Source of the DNA: an uncultured Lachnospiraceae bacterium
GTDB lineage: Bacteria > Bacillota > Clostridia > Lachnospirales > Lachnospiraceae
Direction: 5' to 3'
Assembly: GCA_900550475.1 (NCBI GenBank)
Contig: URSA01000003.1
Location: 195,893-259,892, forward strand
DNA length: 64,000 bases
Positions 25,288 through 34,497 of this stretch are shown one piece after another (the stretch's first letter is position 1; the number at the start of each line of letters is the position of its first letter). The position numbers were made by a program, and so were the translations under genes. The notes below the pieces were generated by a model. The model was given only the letters and a program-made list of their open reading frames with translations. It did no database searches and was not told the DNA's origin.

Positions 25288-26070
25288 ATGATTTACGATT
25301 ACGAATATTTCAAAAAAGCGGTCTATGACCTGACCAGTATTGATCTGAATGCATACAAGGAAAAGCAGATGAAGCGCAGAATTGACACGCTCATCGCCAA
25401 GAACGGTGTAGTCGGCTACGATAAGTATGTGCAGGTCTTAAAGACGGACAGGGTTCGTTTTGAGGAATTTGTCAACTATCTGACCATCAATGTGTCGGAG
25501 TTTTACCGTAACCCGGATCAATGGCAGCTTTTGGACATGCAGATTTTTCCCGAGCTCATTCAGAGGTTCGGCAAGAATTTGAAGATCTGGAGCGCAGCCT
25601 GCTCCACGGGAGACGAACCATATTCCCTGGTGATGGCGTTGTCCAGACATATACCGCTGAATCAGATCAGAATACTGGCTACCGACATTGACAAACAGGT
25701 AATTGCAAAGGCGAAGGTAGGGCTGTATAACGAGAAGAGCATTGAGGCTGTTCCCGATGACCTGAAGCGTAGGTATTTTACGAAGATCGGGCCTTCCTAC
25801 CAGATCTCGGAAGAGATCAAGAGCCGTGTGGAGTTTAAGGAGCATAATCTGCTGAAGGATGCTTATCCCACCGATTGCAATTTAATTGTCTGCCGTAACG
25901 TACTGATCTACTTTACGGAGGAAGCCAAGGAAGAGATCTACCGGAAGTTTGAGCGTGCGCTTAAACCGGAAGGACTTCTTTTCATCGGCAGCACAGAACA
26001 GATTATCAACTACAAAGAGATCGGTTACGAGAGAAAGAACTCTTTCTTTTATGCAAAGCCGAAGAGATAA
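25288..26070 (+). CDS. cheR: CheR-type protein-glutamate O-methyltransferase
   Basis: It methylates glutamates of chemoreceptors with SAM. The 260-residue protein has an N-terminal helical domain (YEYFKKAVYDLTSIDLNAYKE) and a SAM-binding domain with WSAACSTGDEPYSLVM, the LATDIDKQVIAKA loop and NLIVCRNVLIYF. It is a lone chemotaxis gene, 32 bases after rpsA, with no other che or receptor gene in the window. An intrinsic terminator follows at 26077. Confidence 0.95.
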   Translation: MIYDYEYFKKAVYDLTSIDLNAYKEKQMKRRIDTLIAKNGVVGYDKYVQVLKTDRVRFEEFVNYLTINVSEFYRNPDQWQLLDMQIFPELIQRFGKNLKIWSAACSTGDEPYSLVMALSRHIPLNQIRILATDIDKQVIAKAKVGLYNEKSIEAVPDDLKRRYFTKIGPSYQISEEIKSRVEFKEHNLLKDAYPTDCNLIVCRNVLIYFTEEAKEEIYRKFERALKPEGLLFIGSTEQIINYKEIGYERKNSFFYAKPKR

Positions 26071-26076
26071 AATTCA

Positions 26077-26106
26077 AAAGCCATGACGGATTCGTTATGG
26101 CTTTTT
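26077..26106 (+). terminator. Terminator after cheR
   Basis: AAAGCCATGACG (26077-26088) pairs with CGTTATGGCTTT (26093-26104) with one wobble, followed by a T-run. It ends the ispH-rpsA-cheR transcript. Confidence 0.85.
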
Positions 26107-26123
26107 GTGTAAAGGGGGAAAAG

Positions 26124-26969
26124 ATGAAAAGGAGATATGTAATTTTGACTTTGCTTATTGCAGTTTTGCTTGCCGGCTGTGGAAAAAACGAGTCGGAAGG
26201 TTCTTCATCGTTATGGGAAGAGGAGCAGAACTTTGAACAGGCGCTGGTAACCTGCATGACAGAGCACCGCGACTTATATCGGGAAACGTACCAGAATCTG
26301 GCGAATGCGAACGTGAGCAGAGCGGCATTGGATGAGGCGTCTGTTGCGGAGACGGAGCCGTATTTTACCTACCGGATAGAGGATATTGAGGTGCAGGTGG
26401 AAAAGGTGTCGGCAGAGTCGGACTCCGGTCAGGATGGGAGGACGGAATATCGGTTTTACCGTGGTGGCGAACTGCTTTTCACAAAGCGTCTCTATGCCAT
26501 GTATGACAAAAACTGGGTGGAGGAGCCAAAGTTTTATTATATTGATGTGACAGGGGATGGGGAAAAAGACATTCTGGCAATCGTTCCGGTTATGATGACG
26601 GGGACAGGCCCCCTTGATGGCGACATGGTGATGGTCTATGATGTGAAAGGAAACGCGGAAATACCGGTGTTTGATGATTGCGTGGATCTGACCGCAGAGC
26701 AGAGCGCGCAGCTTGAAGGGATTCTTAAAAAGAAGGAGGCATTCTCCACTTTGTTTCCTCAATACCAATATATTCTCCGCTCAAGCTATTCCGCTTATGC
26801 GGATGAGGAGGGCACGCTGTACTGTGAGTTTTCCATATGGAGAGAAGACGGCATCACAGACCCTATCGGCAATATTCTGACTGCCCTTGTGTATAACGGG
26901 GAGAAGAACAGGTTTGAATTTGACCCGGAACGGATTGCATTCCTGCCGGGGTATCAGGATGAAACATAA
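26124..26969 (+). CDS. Hypothetical lipoprotein
   Basis: This 281-residue protein has a lipoprotein signal (lipobox LAGC, Cys19) followed by a mostly soluble domain with several Asp/Glu-rich strands and an EF-like stretch DVTGDGEKDILAIVPV near residue 140, similar to calcium-binding VCBS/FG-GAP-like sequence, though one copy is not enough for a family call. The frame opens at 26097, but ATG 26124 has AAGGGGG upstream and begins the signal peptide. It stands alone between the cheR terminator and the AT-rich two-component/potassium block. The function is unknown. Confidence 0.8.
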   Translation: MKRRYVILTLLIAVLLAGCGKNESEGSSSLWEEEQNFEQALVTCMTEHRDLYRETYQNLANANVSRAALDEASVAETEPYFTYRIEDIEVQVEKVSAESDSGQDGRTEYRFYRGGELLFTKRLYAMYDKNWVEEPKFYYIDVTGDGEKDILAIVPVMMTGTGPLDGDMVMVYDVKGNAEIPVFDDCVDLTAEQSAQLEGILKKKEAFSTLFPQYQYILRSSYSAYADEEGTLYCEFSIWREDGITDPIGNILTALVYNGEKNRFEFDPERIAFLPGYQDET

Positions 26970-27126
26970 AAGGCTATGAGACAAAAAAATAATATAGTTT
27001 ACTCGTTGGAGTTGTCGGTAACAGAAAGTGGGCTGTCTGTCTTTTTTTGGGGAGATGAACAGCTCCTTTTTGTTTTACATTTTCGCTTATATGCAGGATG
27101 CCTTTACCGTTTTTTATCCGTTTATG

Positions 27127-27135
27127 TGCTACAAT
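27127..27135 (+). promoter_or_regulatory. Extended -10 promoter of the two-component/potassium operon
   Basis: TGC followed by TACAAT (27130-27135) lies 28 bases before the GTG start at 27163, with no clear -35 box. The 193-base gap 26970-27162 otherwise shows only AT-rich sequence and a weak GGAG/CTCC hairpin near 27050. Confidence 0.5.
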
Positions 27136-27162
27136 AGTTATCAGTACAAGGAGGCAATAGAG

Positions 27163-28221
27163 GTGAGAAAGAAAAAAATCCTGAAAAATATAGTTATTTC
27201 ATTGTTTGCTTTGGCTGCCGCCTGTGCGATCAGTCCGTTATTTCAGTGGCTTGGGGTGGAGGAACACATAACGACAATTTTTGTTTTTTCCGTTTTTATT
27301 GTTTCTCTCTGCACCGATGGATACCTCTATGGAATTGTGTCTGCAGTGATCGGTACAGTTGCAATTAATTTTGCGTTTACATATCCCTTTTTAAAATTTG
27401 ACTTTTTAACGCCCATCAATGTTATTTCGGCAATTATAATGTTGATGATTGCTATTATTACAGGAATGCTGACAACAAAGATCAAAACCTATGAAGAAAC
27501 AAAGGCGGAGAGCGAACGGGAAAAAATGCGTGCGAATCTACTTCGGGCGGTTTCTCACGACCTACGCACGCCGCTTACATCCATTTACAGTGCAAGTTCT
27601 GTTCTTCATGACGAAAGAGAAAATCTGACAGAAGGGCAAAAGGAAATAATGTTATTGAATATTCAGGAAGATTCGGAATGGCTTATTCGCATGGTGGAAA
27701 ACCTTCTCTCGGTCACCAGAATCGACAATGAAACAATGAGAATCACTAAAGTACCGACAATATTGGATGAGTTGATCGACTCTTCTGTTACGAAGTTCTG
27801 CCAGCGCCACCCGGAGCAGAAGGTCGAAGTGGAAGTGCCCGGAGAAATTGTGGTAGTTTTAGTTGATCCAATTTTGATTGAACAGGTTATTCTTAATCTT
27901 TTGGAAAATTCTGTATGCCATGCGAAGGGCATGACAACCCTTTCACTCAAGGTGTTTACCTTAGCTGACAAGGTTACGTTCGAGATTGCGGATGATGGCT
28001 GCGGAATAGAGGAAGGCGAATTGAAGGATTTTTTTTCAGGATGCTACGAAGGACAGCAGGATATGACACGCGTCAGCCGCCGTTATGCAGGAATTGGTTT
28101 ATCCGTCTGCTCCACAATAATCAAGGCACATGGTGGAACAATTACCGCACAAAATCAAAAATCCGGCGGTGCATTATTCCATTTTACAATTCAAAAGGAG
28201 AAAAACCGAGATGACAAATAA
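27163..28221 (+). CDS. KdpD-like sensor histidine kinase lacking the N-terminal KdpD/Usp part
   Basis: This 352-residue sensor has a short basic start, four membrane segments (about residues 10-105, a DUF4118-type block typical of KdpD), a HisKA domain with phosphorylated His132 (AVSHDLRTPLTSI) and a HATPase domain (NLLENSVCHA, DDGCGIEE, GIGLSVCSTIIKAHGG). Full KdpD has a further 400-residue cytosolic N-terminal part that is missing here. The frame extends upstream to 27028, but GTG 27163 has AAGGAGG at eight bases. It overlaps the response regulator by eleven bases and is followed by potassium transporter genes, so it probably senses potassium or osmotic state. Confidence 0.92.
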   Translation: MRKKKILKNIVISLFALAAACAISPLFQWLGVEEHITTIFVFSVFIVSLCTDGYLYGIVSAVIGTVAINFAFTYPFLKFDFLTPINVISAIIMLMIAIITGMLTTKIKTYEETKAESEREKMRANLLRAVSHDLRTPLTSIYSASSVLHDERENLTEGQKEIMLLNIQEDSEWLIRMVENLLSVTRIDNETMRITKVPTILDELIDSSVTKFCQRHPEQKVEVEVPGEIVVVLVDPILIEQVILNLLENSVCHAKGMTTLSLKVFTLADKVTFEIADDGCGIEEGELKDFFSGCYEGQQDMTRVSRRYAGIGLSVCSTIIKAHGGTITAQNQKSGGALFHFTIQKEKNRDDK

Positions 28222-28924
28222 TAGGTATAAGGTTCTACTGGTGGAAGATGACGAAAATATCCAAATGGTTATGGTGACCATGCTGGAAAATGCCGGCTAT
28301 CAGGTGATTCTTGCTAAAACTTGTAATCTGGCGATAACATTGTTTTCCTCTCATTTGCCGGACATTACGATTCTTGATCTTGGTCTTCCGGATATGGATG
28401 GGATGCGATTTCTTGAACTTGTCCGGAAAGATTCACTTTCTCCGGTCATTGTGCTATCCGCACGAAGTGATGACAAAGATAAAGTATTGGCATTGGATGC
28501 CGGTGCAAACGATTATGTGACAAAGCCGTTCAGTTCAGCAGAGCTGTTGGCGCGTATTCGTGCGGTATTGCGGAACTATCAGCATCGCGCTGATAGTGGA
28601 AAGTTCCCGAACGGTACCTTTCAAATAAAAGATCTACTGATTGATTATAACGCAAGGCAGGTGTTTGCCCGCGGACAAGAGATCAGTCTTTCCCAGACTG
28701 AATATAACATTGTAGCGTTTCTTTCCGCACACTGCGGGAAGATGATGACTTATTCCGCAATCATTAAAGAGATTTGGGGATATCCCGATGAGGGCAGTAT
28801 AAAAAAACTTCAGGTCAATATGGCCAATATACGAAGGAAATTTGGTGTAAAACCGGGGGAGATTTGGTTTATTTCCAACGAACTTGGTGTTGGATATCGA
28901 ATGAACGGAGATAATGCAGAATGA
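28211..28924 (+). CDS. KdpE-like response regulator (OmpR/winged helix type)
   Basis: This 237-residue regulator has a receiver domain with the acidic pair EDD (12-14), phosphorylation site Asp56 (ILDLGLPDMDG), Ser/Thr-switch VLSAR and Lys (VTKPF), then an OmpR-type winged-helix domain (about 135-235, LSQTEYNIVAFL). ATG 28211 lies inside the kinase gene with AAGGAG upstream. Its stop overlaps the transporter start as ATGA. Regulation of the downstream potassium genes is inferred from position. Confidence 0.94.
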   Translation: MTNNRYKVLLVEDDENIQMVMVTMLENAGYQVILAKTCNLAITLFSSHLPDITILDLGLPDMDGMRFLELVRKDSLSPVIVLSARSDDKDKVLALDAGANDYVTKPFSSAELLARIRAVLRNYQHRADSGKFPNGTFQIKDLLIDYNARQVFARGQEISLSQTEYNIVAFLSAHCGKMMTYSAIIKEIWGYPDEGSIKKLQVNMANIRRKFGVKPGEIWFISNELGVGYRMNGDNAE

Positions 28925-30219
28925 ATAAACTATTTCATACACAATCACCGGCGCGACTTATCTCATTGGGATTTGCTGCTGCAATTTTAATGGGATCATT
29001 ACTCCTGATACTGCCATGCAGTGTGCAGGAAGGAGTAGAATTGAAATACATTGATTCCCTTTATACCTCCACGAGCGCTGTTTGTGTGACGGGGTTGATT
29101 GCCGTAGATGCAGGAGATACCTTTACGCCTCTTGGACAATTCTTTCTTGCCATGTTGATACAAATCGGAGGGCTTGGCGTCACGTCTATAGGTGCCGGAA
29201 TTATTTTGGCGATGGGAAAGAAATTAGACTTAAAGAGTCGAAGCCTGATTCGGGAAGCCTCTAATCTGGCTTCAAACAAAGGTGTTGTCCGGTTTATTAA
29301 AAGTGTGCTGCTTACCACCTTGATTATCGAAGTGACCGGCGCTGTGCTGAGTTTTCCCGTTTTCATACATGATTATCCGCCTTTAAAGGCAATTGGAATC
29401 AGTTTGTTCCATTCAGTGGCTGCTTTTAACAACTCAGGCTTTGATATATTGGGAAATCTTCAAAACTTGATTCCATATCAAAATAATGTGATGCTCAATT
29501 TAGTCACTTGTGGATTAATCTTTTTCGGAGGAATCGGTTTTCTTGTCATTCGAGAAATGTGGCAGTGCAAGTTAAATTGGAAAAAATATTCCATGCACTC
29601 TAAAGTTGTGCTCTCAGTAAGCGGGGGACTGATCGCCATAGGAACATTGTTAATCAAATTGACGGAAAATGTGACATGGCTCGGCGCTTTCTTTCACAGT
29701 GTTTCGTCCAGAACTGCCGGCTTCTCAACTTATCCGCTGGGAACATTTTCGACCGCCGGACTGCTGGTACTCACAGTATTGATGTTTATCGGTGCGTCTC
29801 CCGGATCGACGGGGGGAGGAATAAAGACCAGTACTTTCTTTGTTCTAATTCAGGGCATTAAATCAGCAGCAACCAATAAATCGGAAAAAGCTTTCCATAA
29901 TGCCATACCGAAGGATTCATTCCGAAAAGCGTCGGTTATAACGTTGTTAGCCGTAGCGGTTGTGTCGGTAGGCACCTGGCTTATGGTTGTGCTGGAGCCG
30001 GATGTTTCATTAACGGATGCGCTTTTTGAGATTACGAGCGCCTTTGGAACGGTTGGTCTTTCAACAGGAATTACAACCGGTTTGGGCGTTGGGGCAAAGC
30101 TCCTCTCTATTCTTATTATGTACATAGGCAGACTTGGTCCCTTGACTGTGGCATCACTTTGGTATTTTAACAGAGGCGAACGCATTAGTTTTCCGGAGGG
30201 GAATATTTCAATTGGATAA
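28921..30219 (+). CDS. TrkH/KtrB family potassium uptake protein
   Basis: This 432-residue membrane protein has the four-fold pore repeat of the SKT superfamily. Filter-like sequences include TSAVCVTGLIAVDAG (near 52), NNSGFDILGN (near 172), SSRTAGFSTYP (near 264) and SAFGTVGLSTGIT (near 375). It lets potassium (or sodium-coupled potassium) enter the cell. The length is closer to KtrB/NtpJ than to gamma-proteobacterial TrkH. It starts on the regulator's stop codon (ATGA) and is followed by its cytosolic gating partner twelve bases later. Confidence 0.94.
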   Translation: MNKLFHTQSPARLISLGFAAAILMGSLLLILPCSVQEGVELKYIDSLYTSTSAVCVTGLIAVDAGDTFTPLGQFFLAMLIQIGGLGVTSIGAGIILAMGKKLDLKSRSLIREASNLASNKGVVRFIKSVLLTTLIIEVTGAVLSFPVFIHDYPPLKAIGISLFHSVAAFNNSGFDILGNLQNLIPYQNNVMLNLVTCGLIFFGGIGFLVIREMWQCKLNWKKYSMHSKVVLSVSGGLIAIGTLLIKLTENVTWLGAFFHSVSSRTAGFSTYPLGTFSTAGLLVLTVLMFIGASPGSTGGGIKTSTFFVLIQGIKSAATNKSEKAFHNAIPKDSFRKASVITLLAVAVVSVGTWLMVVLEPDVSLTDALFEITSAFGTVGLSTGITTGLGVGAKLLSILIMYIGRLGPLTVASLWYFNRGERISFPEGNISIG

Positions 30220-30231
30220 TGGAGGAAGGGT

Positions 30232-30918
30232 ATGTTTGGAAATAAAAACAGTAATAAGACAACTTATGGCATCGTCGGACTTGGACGGTTTGGTCAAGCA
30301 CTTGCCAGGGAATTGGCGGGATCAGGGGCAGAGCTGATTGTTTTGGACCTTGATGAGGATAAGGTCAAGGAAATGAGAGAATTAACTGAAAACGCTTATG
30401 TTGTGAAAAATTTAGATAAAAAGACATTGGAAGAAACGGGAATTCAAAATTGTGATGTTGCGGTGGTATGTATTGGTGAAAAGATGGACACATCGATTCT
30501 GACCACACTAAATCTGGTTTCTTTAGGGATTCCCAAGGTGCTTTCCAAAGCAACAAGTGCAGACCATGGCATCATTCTGGAAAAACTCGGAGCGGAAGTA
30601 GTGTACCCTGAACGTGACATGGCTGTCCGTTTGGCAGGGCGCTTGGAAACCGCCAGTGAATTAGATATTATCCAATTAAGCGAACAAATCAATATTTCAA
30701 AGATACAGATACCGGAACAGCTCATTGGAAAAAGTGTTGCCAATGCAAATCTGAGAGGACGGTTTGGACTTAATATTATAGCAATAGAAAACAACGGACA
30801 GGTGCTTGATAACATCCAACCGGACTATTTATTCCGCATAGAGGATACACTGTATCTTTCGGGGAGTAAGAATGGATTGCTCAAAATTAATCAATGGGCT
30901 ATGCATATAGCAGATTAA
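30232..30918 (+). CDS. TrkA/KtrA family potassium channel regulator
   Basis: This 228-residue cytosolic protein has an RCK/TrkA-N Rossmann domain (YGIVGLGRFGQALAREL, GxGxxG with acidic LDLDEDKV at the end of strand 2) and a C-terminal TrkA-C domain (about 140-225). It gates the membrane subunit encoded just upstream in response to nucleotides. It closes the AT-rich four-gene block and is followed by a bidirectional-looking terminator. Confidence 0.95.
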   Translation: MFGNKNSNKTTYGIVGLGRFGQALARELAGSGAELIVLDLDEDKVKEMRELTENAYVVKNLDKKTLEETGIQNCDVAVVCIGEKMDTSILTTLNLVSLGIPKVLSKATSADHGIILEKLGAEVVYPERDMAVRLAGRLETASELDIIQLSEQINISKIQIPEQLIGKSVANANLRGRFGLNIIAIENNGQVLDNIQPDYLFRIEDTLYLSGSKNGLLKINQWAMHIAD

Positions 30919-30927
30919 AAATTCAGG

Positions 30928-30975
30928 CCGCACCACAACGGAGTCAATATCCCGCTGCGGTGCGGTTTGTTTTTT
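30928..30975. terminator. Terminator between the potassium operon and the convergent exonuclease gene
   Basis: CCGCACC (30928-30934) pairs with GGTGCGG (30959-30965), with extra pairing inside, then TTTGTTTTTT. The minus-strand gene ends in the T-run, so the hairpin may serve both directions. Confidence 0.75.
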
Positions 30976-32077
30976 AATAGGTCTGGCTCATGGTCTCGAG
31001 AACATGGCGGGCGTAGGTTGTGAATGCCTGCCGGTCTCTCTTTAATTCGTCCGTCAGTTCAAAGAATAATTCCTTGCTTTTGTAGTCCCGCTTGAAGAAG
31101 GGGGTGAAGAGAAGCTCCCACTGCGGCAGATAGAGGGAGTGCTTCCGGGTGTAGCAGGTTGCCGCCGTTGCCTGCATTCGGTGCTCCTTGTCCACAAAGC
31201 TTGCCACGGATTTATGCAGGGCAACATCCTCGGTGGGCAGGTAGTAGTAGTCCTTGTAGTTGGCGTAGAAGTATTTTAACTCTTCCTCGTAAATCGGAAC
31301 CCGCAGGCTTGCCTCGGTGCCTTCTCCCTTGAAATAACAGCCGTTTACCGAGGCTGACAGGGGAACGGGAAGAGCACTTGGGAGGGTCAGCGTCATGATG
31401 AGCTCCTGTCTGCGGTTTCCGGCGTAATCGGTGTAGTAGTTCGCCTGTACCTTTCTTGCCTTGATTTCCCCGTTGAAGATATCGTAATACGAAAGGATCG
31501 GCAAAATCTCCAGCATGCCGATCACATCCTCCCTGTTGTGGGTAAGCAGCGCATTCTTGGAGCGCGCAGAGGGTGATTTTACATAGTCGTGATAGATGCC
31601 GATCAGCTCACCACCGGAGAAGATATCTTCCCTGTCGATGCCGAGGTACTGTTCGATGGTTTTCTGCTTACAGTTGGGCAGGTGCAGGAAAAATTTGTAC
31701 GGTGAAATCCGGCGGTAGAGATCAATGCCCTCGAAGGTGCTGAAATCGTAGGGGAGTTCATATTGGGCGGCTTTCTGTGTCAGGTAGGGCAGATCAAAAT
31801 TGTTGCCGTTGAAGTGAATGAGAAATTTCCGGCTTTCGGCAAACTCAAAAAATGCGGTCAGCACATCCTTTTCTTCCTCATATTTTTCCGCCATCCATTG
31901 GCGAACCTGAAAACAGCCGTCCTCGTAACAGGCGCAGCCGATCATGTAAAGGCTGGAATTTTTTGCCGTAAAGCCCGTGGTCTCGATATCAAGAAACAAA
32001 AGCCGGGACAGGGGCGAAAGATTCTCAATGGGATAGGCGGGGGAAATCCCCGTAAGCCTTGTTGTTTCCGTATACAT
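30974..32077 (-). CDS. YprB-like ribonuclease H-fold exonuclease
   Basis: This 367-residue protein on the minus strand has a DEDD exonuclease domain: LFLDIETTGF (Exo I, near residue 27), IHFNGNNFDLPYL (Exo II) and NREDVIGML (Exo III), followed by a C-terminal region with many Tyr and Lys. The family (PF13482/YprB) is often encoded near helicases in Firmicutes, but no helicase is adjacent here. The frame opens well upstream, but ATG at 32077 has GGAGGG at the right spacing and the upstream codons are non-conserved. Nuclease activity is inferred from the motifs. Confidence 0.88.
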   Translation of the reverse strand: MYTETTRLTGISPAYPIENLSPLSRLLFLDIETTGFTAKNSSLYMIGCACYEDGCFQVRQWMAEKYEEEKDVLTAFFEFAESRKFLIHFNGNNFDLPYLTQKAAQYELPYDFSTFEGIDLYRRISPYKFFLHLPNCKQKTIEQYLGIDREDIFSGGELIGIYHDYVKSPSARSKNALLTHNREDVIGMLEILPILSYYDIFNGEIKARKVQANYYTDYAGNRRQELIMTLTLPSALPVPLSASVNGCYFKGEGTEASLRVPIYEEELKYFYANYKDYYYLPTEDVALHKSVASFVDKEHRMQATAATCYTRKHSLYLPQWELLFTPFFKRDYKSKELFFELTDELKRDRQAFTTYARHVLETMSQTY

Positions 32078-32168
32078 AGTAAACTCCCTCCGGTGCGGAT
32101 TGATAGGATAATGATAGCATATTTTTTGGTCTTTCCATAGCATAATTTTTACTTTTCGGTGGTATTTT

Positions 32169-32197
32169 TTGATAAAAAATAGTATATTAGAGAATAT
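32169..32197 (+). promoter_or_regulatory. Likely rnf operon promoter (TTGATA / GAATAT)
   Basis: TTGATA (32169-32174) and GAATAT (32192-32197) are 17 bases apart in the AT-rich 156-base gap between the divergent exonuclease gene and rnfC. The -10 is weak and other AT-rich hexamers nearby could be used. Confidence 0.45.
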
Positions 32198-32233
32198 AGT
32201 AAAGTTTTGTCGAAAGAGGACAGGAGGAAGAAA

Positions 32234-33550
32234 ATGGCGACATTGACATTCAGGGGAGGAATCCATCCCTATGATGGCAAAGATCTGACAAAGGACAAGC
32301 CCATCAGGAAGGTTCTGCCAAAGGGAGATCTGGTATATCCGTTGTCACAGCATATCGGAGCGCCGGCGACACCGATCGTCAAGAAGGGAGACAGGGTGCT
32401 GACAGGTCAGAAGATCGCGGAAGCATCTGCTTTTGTCAGCGCGCCCATCCATGCCACCGTATCGGGTATTGTCAAGGCGATAGAGCCGCGGCGTATTGTG
32501 ACGGGAGACAGCGTTATGAGTATCGTGGTGGAGAACGACGGGCTCTACGAGGAGGTAGAGTATATGCCGCCGCTTGACCCGGAGAGCGCGTCCAGGGAGG
32601 AGATCATTGAGCGGATCAAGGAAGCCGGGATCGTAGGAATGGGCGGCGCGGGCTTCCCCACCTTTATCAAGCTTTCACCGAAGGATCCGCAGAAGATTGA
32701 TTACGTGATCGTAAACTGTGCGGAGTGCGAGCCATATCTGACATCCGACTACCGGAGAATTTTGGAGGAGCCGGAGAAGCTGATCGCCGGTCTGAAGGTT
32801 TCCCTCAGCCTGTTTCCCAATGCACAGGGCATCATGGCGGTGGAGGACAATAAAAAGGACTGCATCGAGCTTTTGAAAAAACTGACCAAGGATGAGAAGA
32901 GAATCAGCGTAAAGGCGTTGAAGACCAAATATCCGCAGGGCGCGGAGCGCCAGATTATTTTTGCCACAACGGGCAGAACCATAAATTCATCCATGCTTCC
33001 TGCCGATGCGGGCTGTGTGGTGAACAACACGGATACCGTGGTGGCGATCTATCATGCAGTGTGGGAAGGAAAGCCCCTGATGGAGCGTATCGTTACCGTG
33101 ACGGGCGACGCCATAAGACATCCCCGCAATTTCAAGGTGCGGATCGGTACAAATTACCATGAGCTGATCGAGGAGGCGGGCGGTTTCAAGGTACAGCCCG
33201 AAAAGATCATTTCCGGCGGTCCCATGATGGGATTCGGAGTTTTTGATCTGGATCTGCCCACGACCAAAACGGCGTCGGCACTGCTGGCATTGTCCCATGA
33301 TGATGTTTCTTCCATGGAGCCTACCGCATGCATCCGGTGCGGCAGATGTGTGGAGGCTTGTCCGGGGCGTATACTGCCGAACAAGCTGATGACGGCTGCG
33401 GTTCATGGGGATGAGGAGACCTTTGTGAAACTGAACGGAATGGAGTGCTGTGAGTGCGGCTGCTGCAGCTATGTCTGCCCGGCAAAGCAGCCCCTGACAC
33501 AGACCATCAAATCCATGCGAAAAATGCAGCTTGCAAAGAAGAAAAAGTAG
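32234..33550 (+). CDS. rnfC: Rnf complex subunit RnfC
   Basis: RnfC is the cytosolic NADH-binding iron-sulfur subunit of the ferredoxin:NAD oxidoreductase. The 438-residue protein starts with FRGGIHPYDGK, has the FMN/NADH-site MGGAGFPTFIKL and NCAECEPYLTSDYR, an SLBB-like part, and two 4Fe-4S motifs near the C-terminus (CIRCGRCVEACPGR and CCECGCCSYVCPAKQ). The frame extends to TTG 32207, but ATG 32234 has AGGAGG at seven bases. It is the first gene of rnfCDGEAB. The ion moved (sodium or proton) is not decided by sequence. Confidence 0.97.
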   Translation: MATLTFRGGIHPYDGKDLTKDKPIRKVLPKGDLVYPLSQHIGAPATPIVKKGDRVLTGQKIAEASAFVSAPIHATVSGIVKAIEPRRIVTGDSVMSIVVENDGLYEEVEYMPPLDPESASREEIIERIKEAGIVGMGGAGFPTFIKLSPKDPQKIDYVIVNCAECEPYLTSDYRRILEEPEKLIAGLKVSLSLFPNAQGIMAVEDNKKDCIELLKKLTKDEKRISVKALKTKYPQGAERQIIFATTGRTINSSMLPADAGCVVNNTDTVVAIYHAVWEGKPLMERIVTVTGDAIRHPRNFKVRIGTNYHELIEEAGGFKVQPEKIISGGPMMGFGVFDLDLPTTKTASALLALSHDDVSSMEPTACIRCGRCVEACPGRILPNKLMTAAVHGDEETFVKLNGMECCECGCCSYVCPAKQPLTQTIKSMRKMQLAKKKK

Positions 33551-33561
33551 GAGGGACGGAT

Positions 33562-34497
33562 ATGTCCGATTTATTTAAAGTATCATCCAATCCGCATGTG
33601 AGATCCAAGGTCAGCACAAACGGCATCATGTTTGCGGTGATCATTGCGCTGCTTCCCGCTACCGGATTCGGAATCTATAATTTTGGCATACGGGCGCTGG
33701 CGGTCATTCTCGTAACGGTTGCGGCCTGCGTTCTGACGGAATTTTTGTTTGGACTCTATAAGAAAAAACAGACCATAGGCGACCTCTCGGCGGTGGTGAC
33801 CGGCCTGCTGCTGGCGCTGAATCTGCCGGTGGGCATTCCGCTCTGGACGGCGGCTCTGGGCGGTGTGTTTGCCATTCTGGTGGTGAAATGCCTGTTTGGA
33901 GGTCTCGGTCAGAACTTTATGAACCCCGCTCTGGGAGCCAGATGCTTTCTGTTAATCTCTTTCCCGGCACTCATGACAAACTTCAACTGTGATGCGTACA
34001 CGGGCGCAACGCCCCTCGCGGCGCTGAAGGCGGGCGAAGAGATCGACATTATGAACATGATCATAGGAAAGACCGCGGGAACCATCGGTGAGACCAGCGT
34101 CATTGCGATTCTGATCGGTGCCTGCTTTCTGCTTCTGATCGGTGTGATCGATCTGCGGGTTCCGGGGAGCTATCTGGTAACGTTCTGCCTGTTCCTCCTT
34201 CTGTTCGGCGGGCACGGAGCGGATCCGGCTTACCTTGCCGCACAGCTTTCGGGCGGCGGTCTTATGCTGGGTGCGTTCTTCATGGCGACGGACTATGTGA
34301 CGAGACCCGTCACCGTGAAGGGACAGTATCTGTACGGAATTTTTCTGGGAATCCTGACCGGCATTTTCAGAGTGTTCGGGGCAAGCACCGAGGGCGTTTC
34401 CTATGCGATCATCTTGGGCAACCTTCTGGTTCCGCTGATTGAGCGGGCGACGGTTCCCATCGCGTTCGGAAAGGGAGGTGGCAGACATGAAGCGTAG
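33562..34497 (+). CDS. rnfD: Rnf complex subunit RnfD
   Basis: This 311-residue membrane flavoprotein (about eight to ten hydrophobic segments) includes SSNPHVRSKVSTNGIMFAVI at the start and DAYTGATPLAALKAG near residue 140, the covalent-FMN type motif of NqrB/RnfD. It forms part of the ion path of the complex. ATG 33562 follows AGGAGGG; upstream in-frame codons overlap rnfC. It overlaps rnfG by eleven bases. Confidence 0.96.
   Translation: MSDLFKVSSNPHVRSKVSTNGIMFAVIIALLPATGFGIYNFGIRALAVILVTVAACVLTEFLFGLYKKKQTIGDLSAVVTGLLLALNLPVGIPLWTAALGGVFAILVVKCLFGGLGQNFMNPALGARCFLLISFPALMTNFNCDAYTGATPLAALKAGEEIDIMNMIIGKTAGTIGETSVIAILIGACFLLLIGVIDLRVPGSYLVTFCLFLLLFGGHGADPAYLAAQLSGGGLMLGAFFMATDYVTRPVTVKGQYLYGIFLGILTGIFRVFGASTEGVSYAIILGNLLVPLIERATVPIAFGKGGGRHEA

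Noticed and set aside
27028..27162. Upstream extension of the KdpD-like kinase
   Set aside because: It crosses the extended -10 promoter; the GTG at 27163 has a near-perfect ribosome site.
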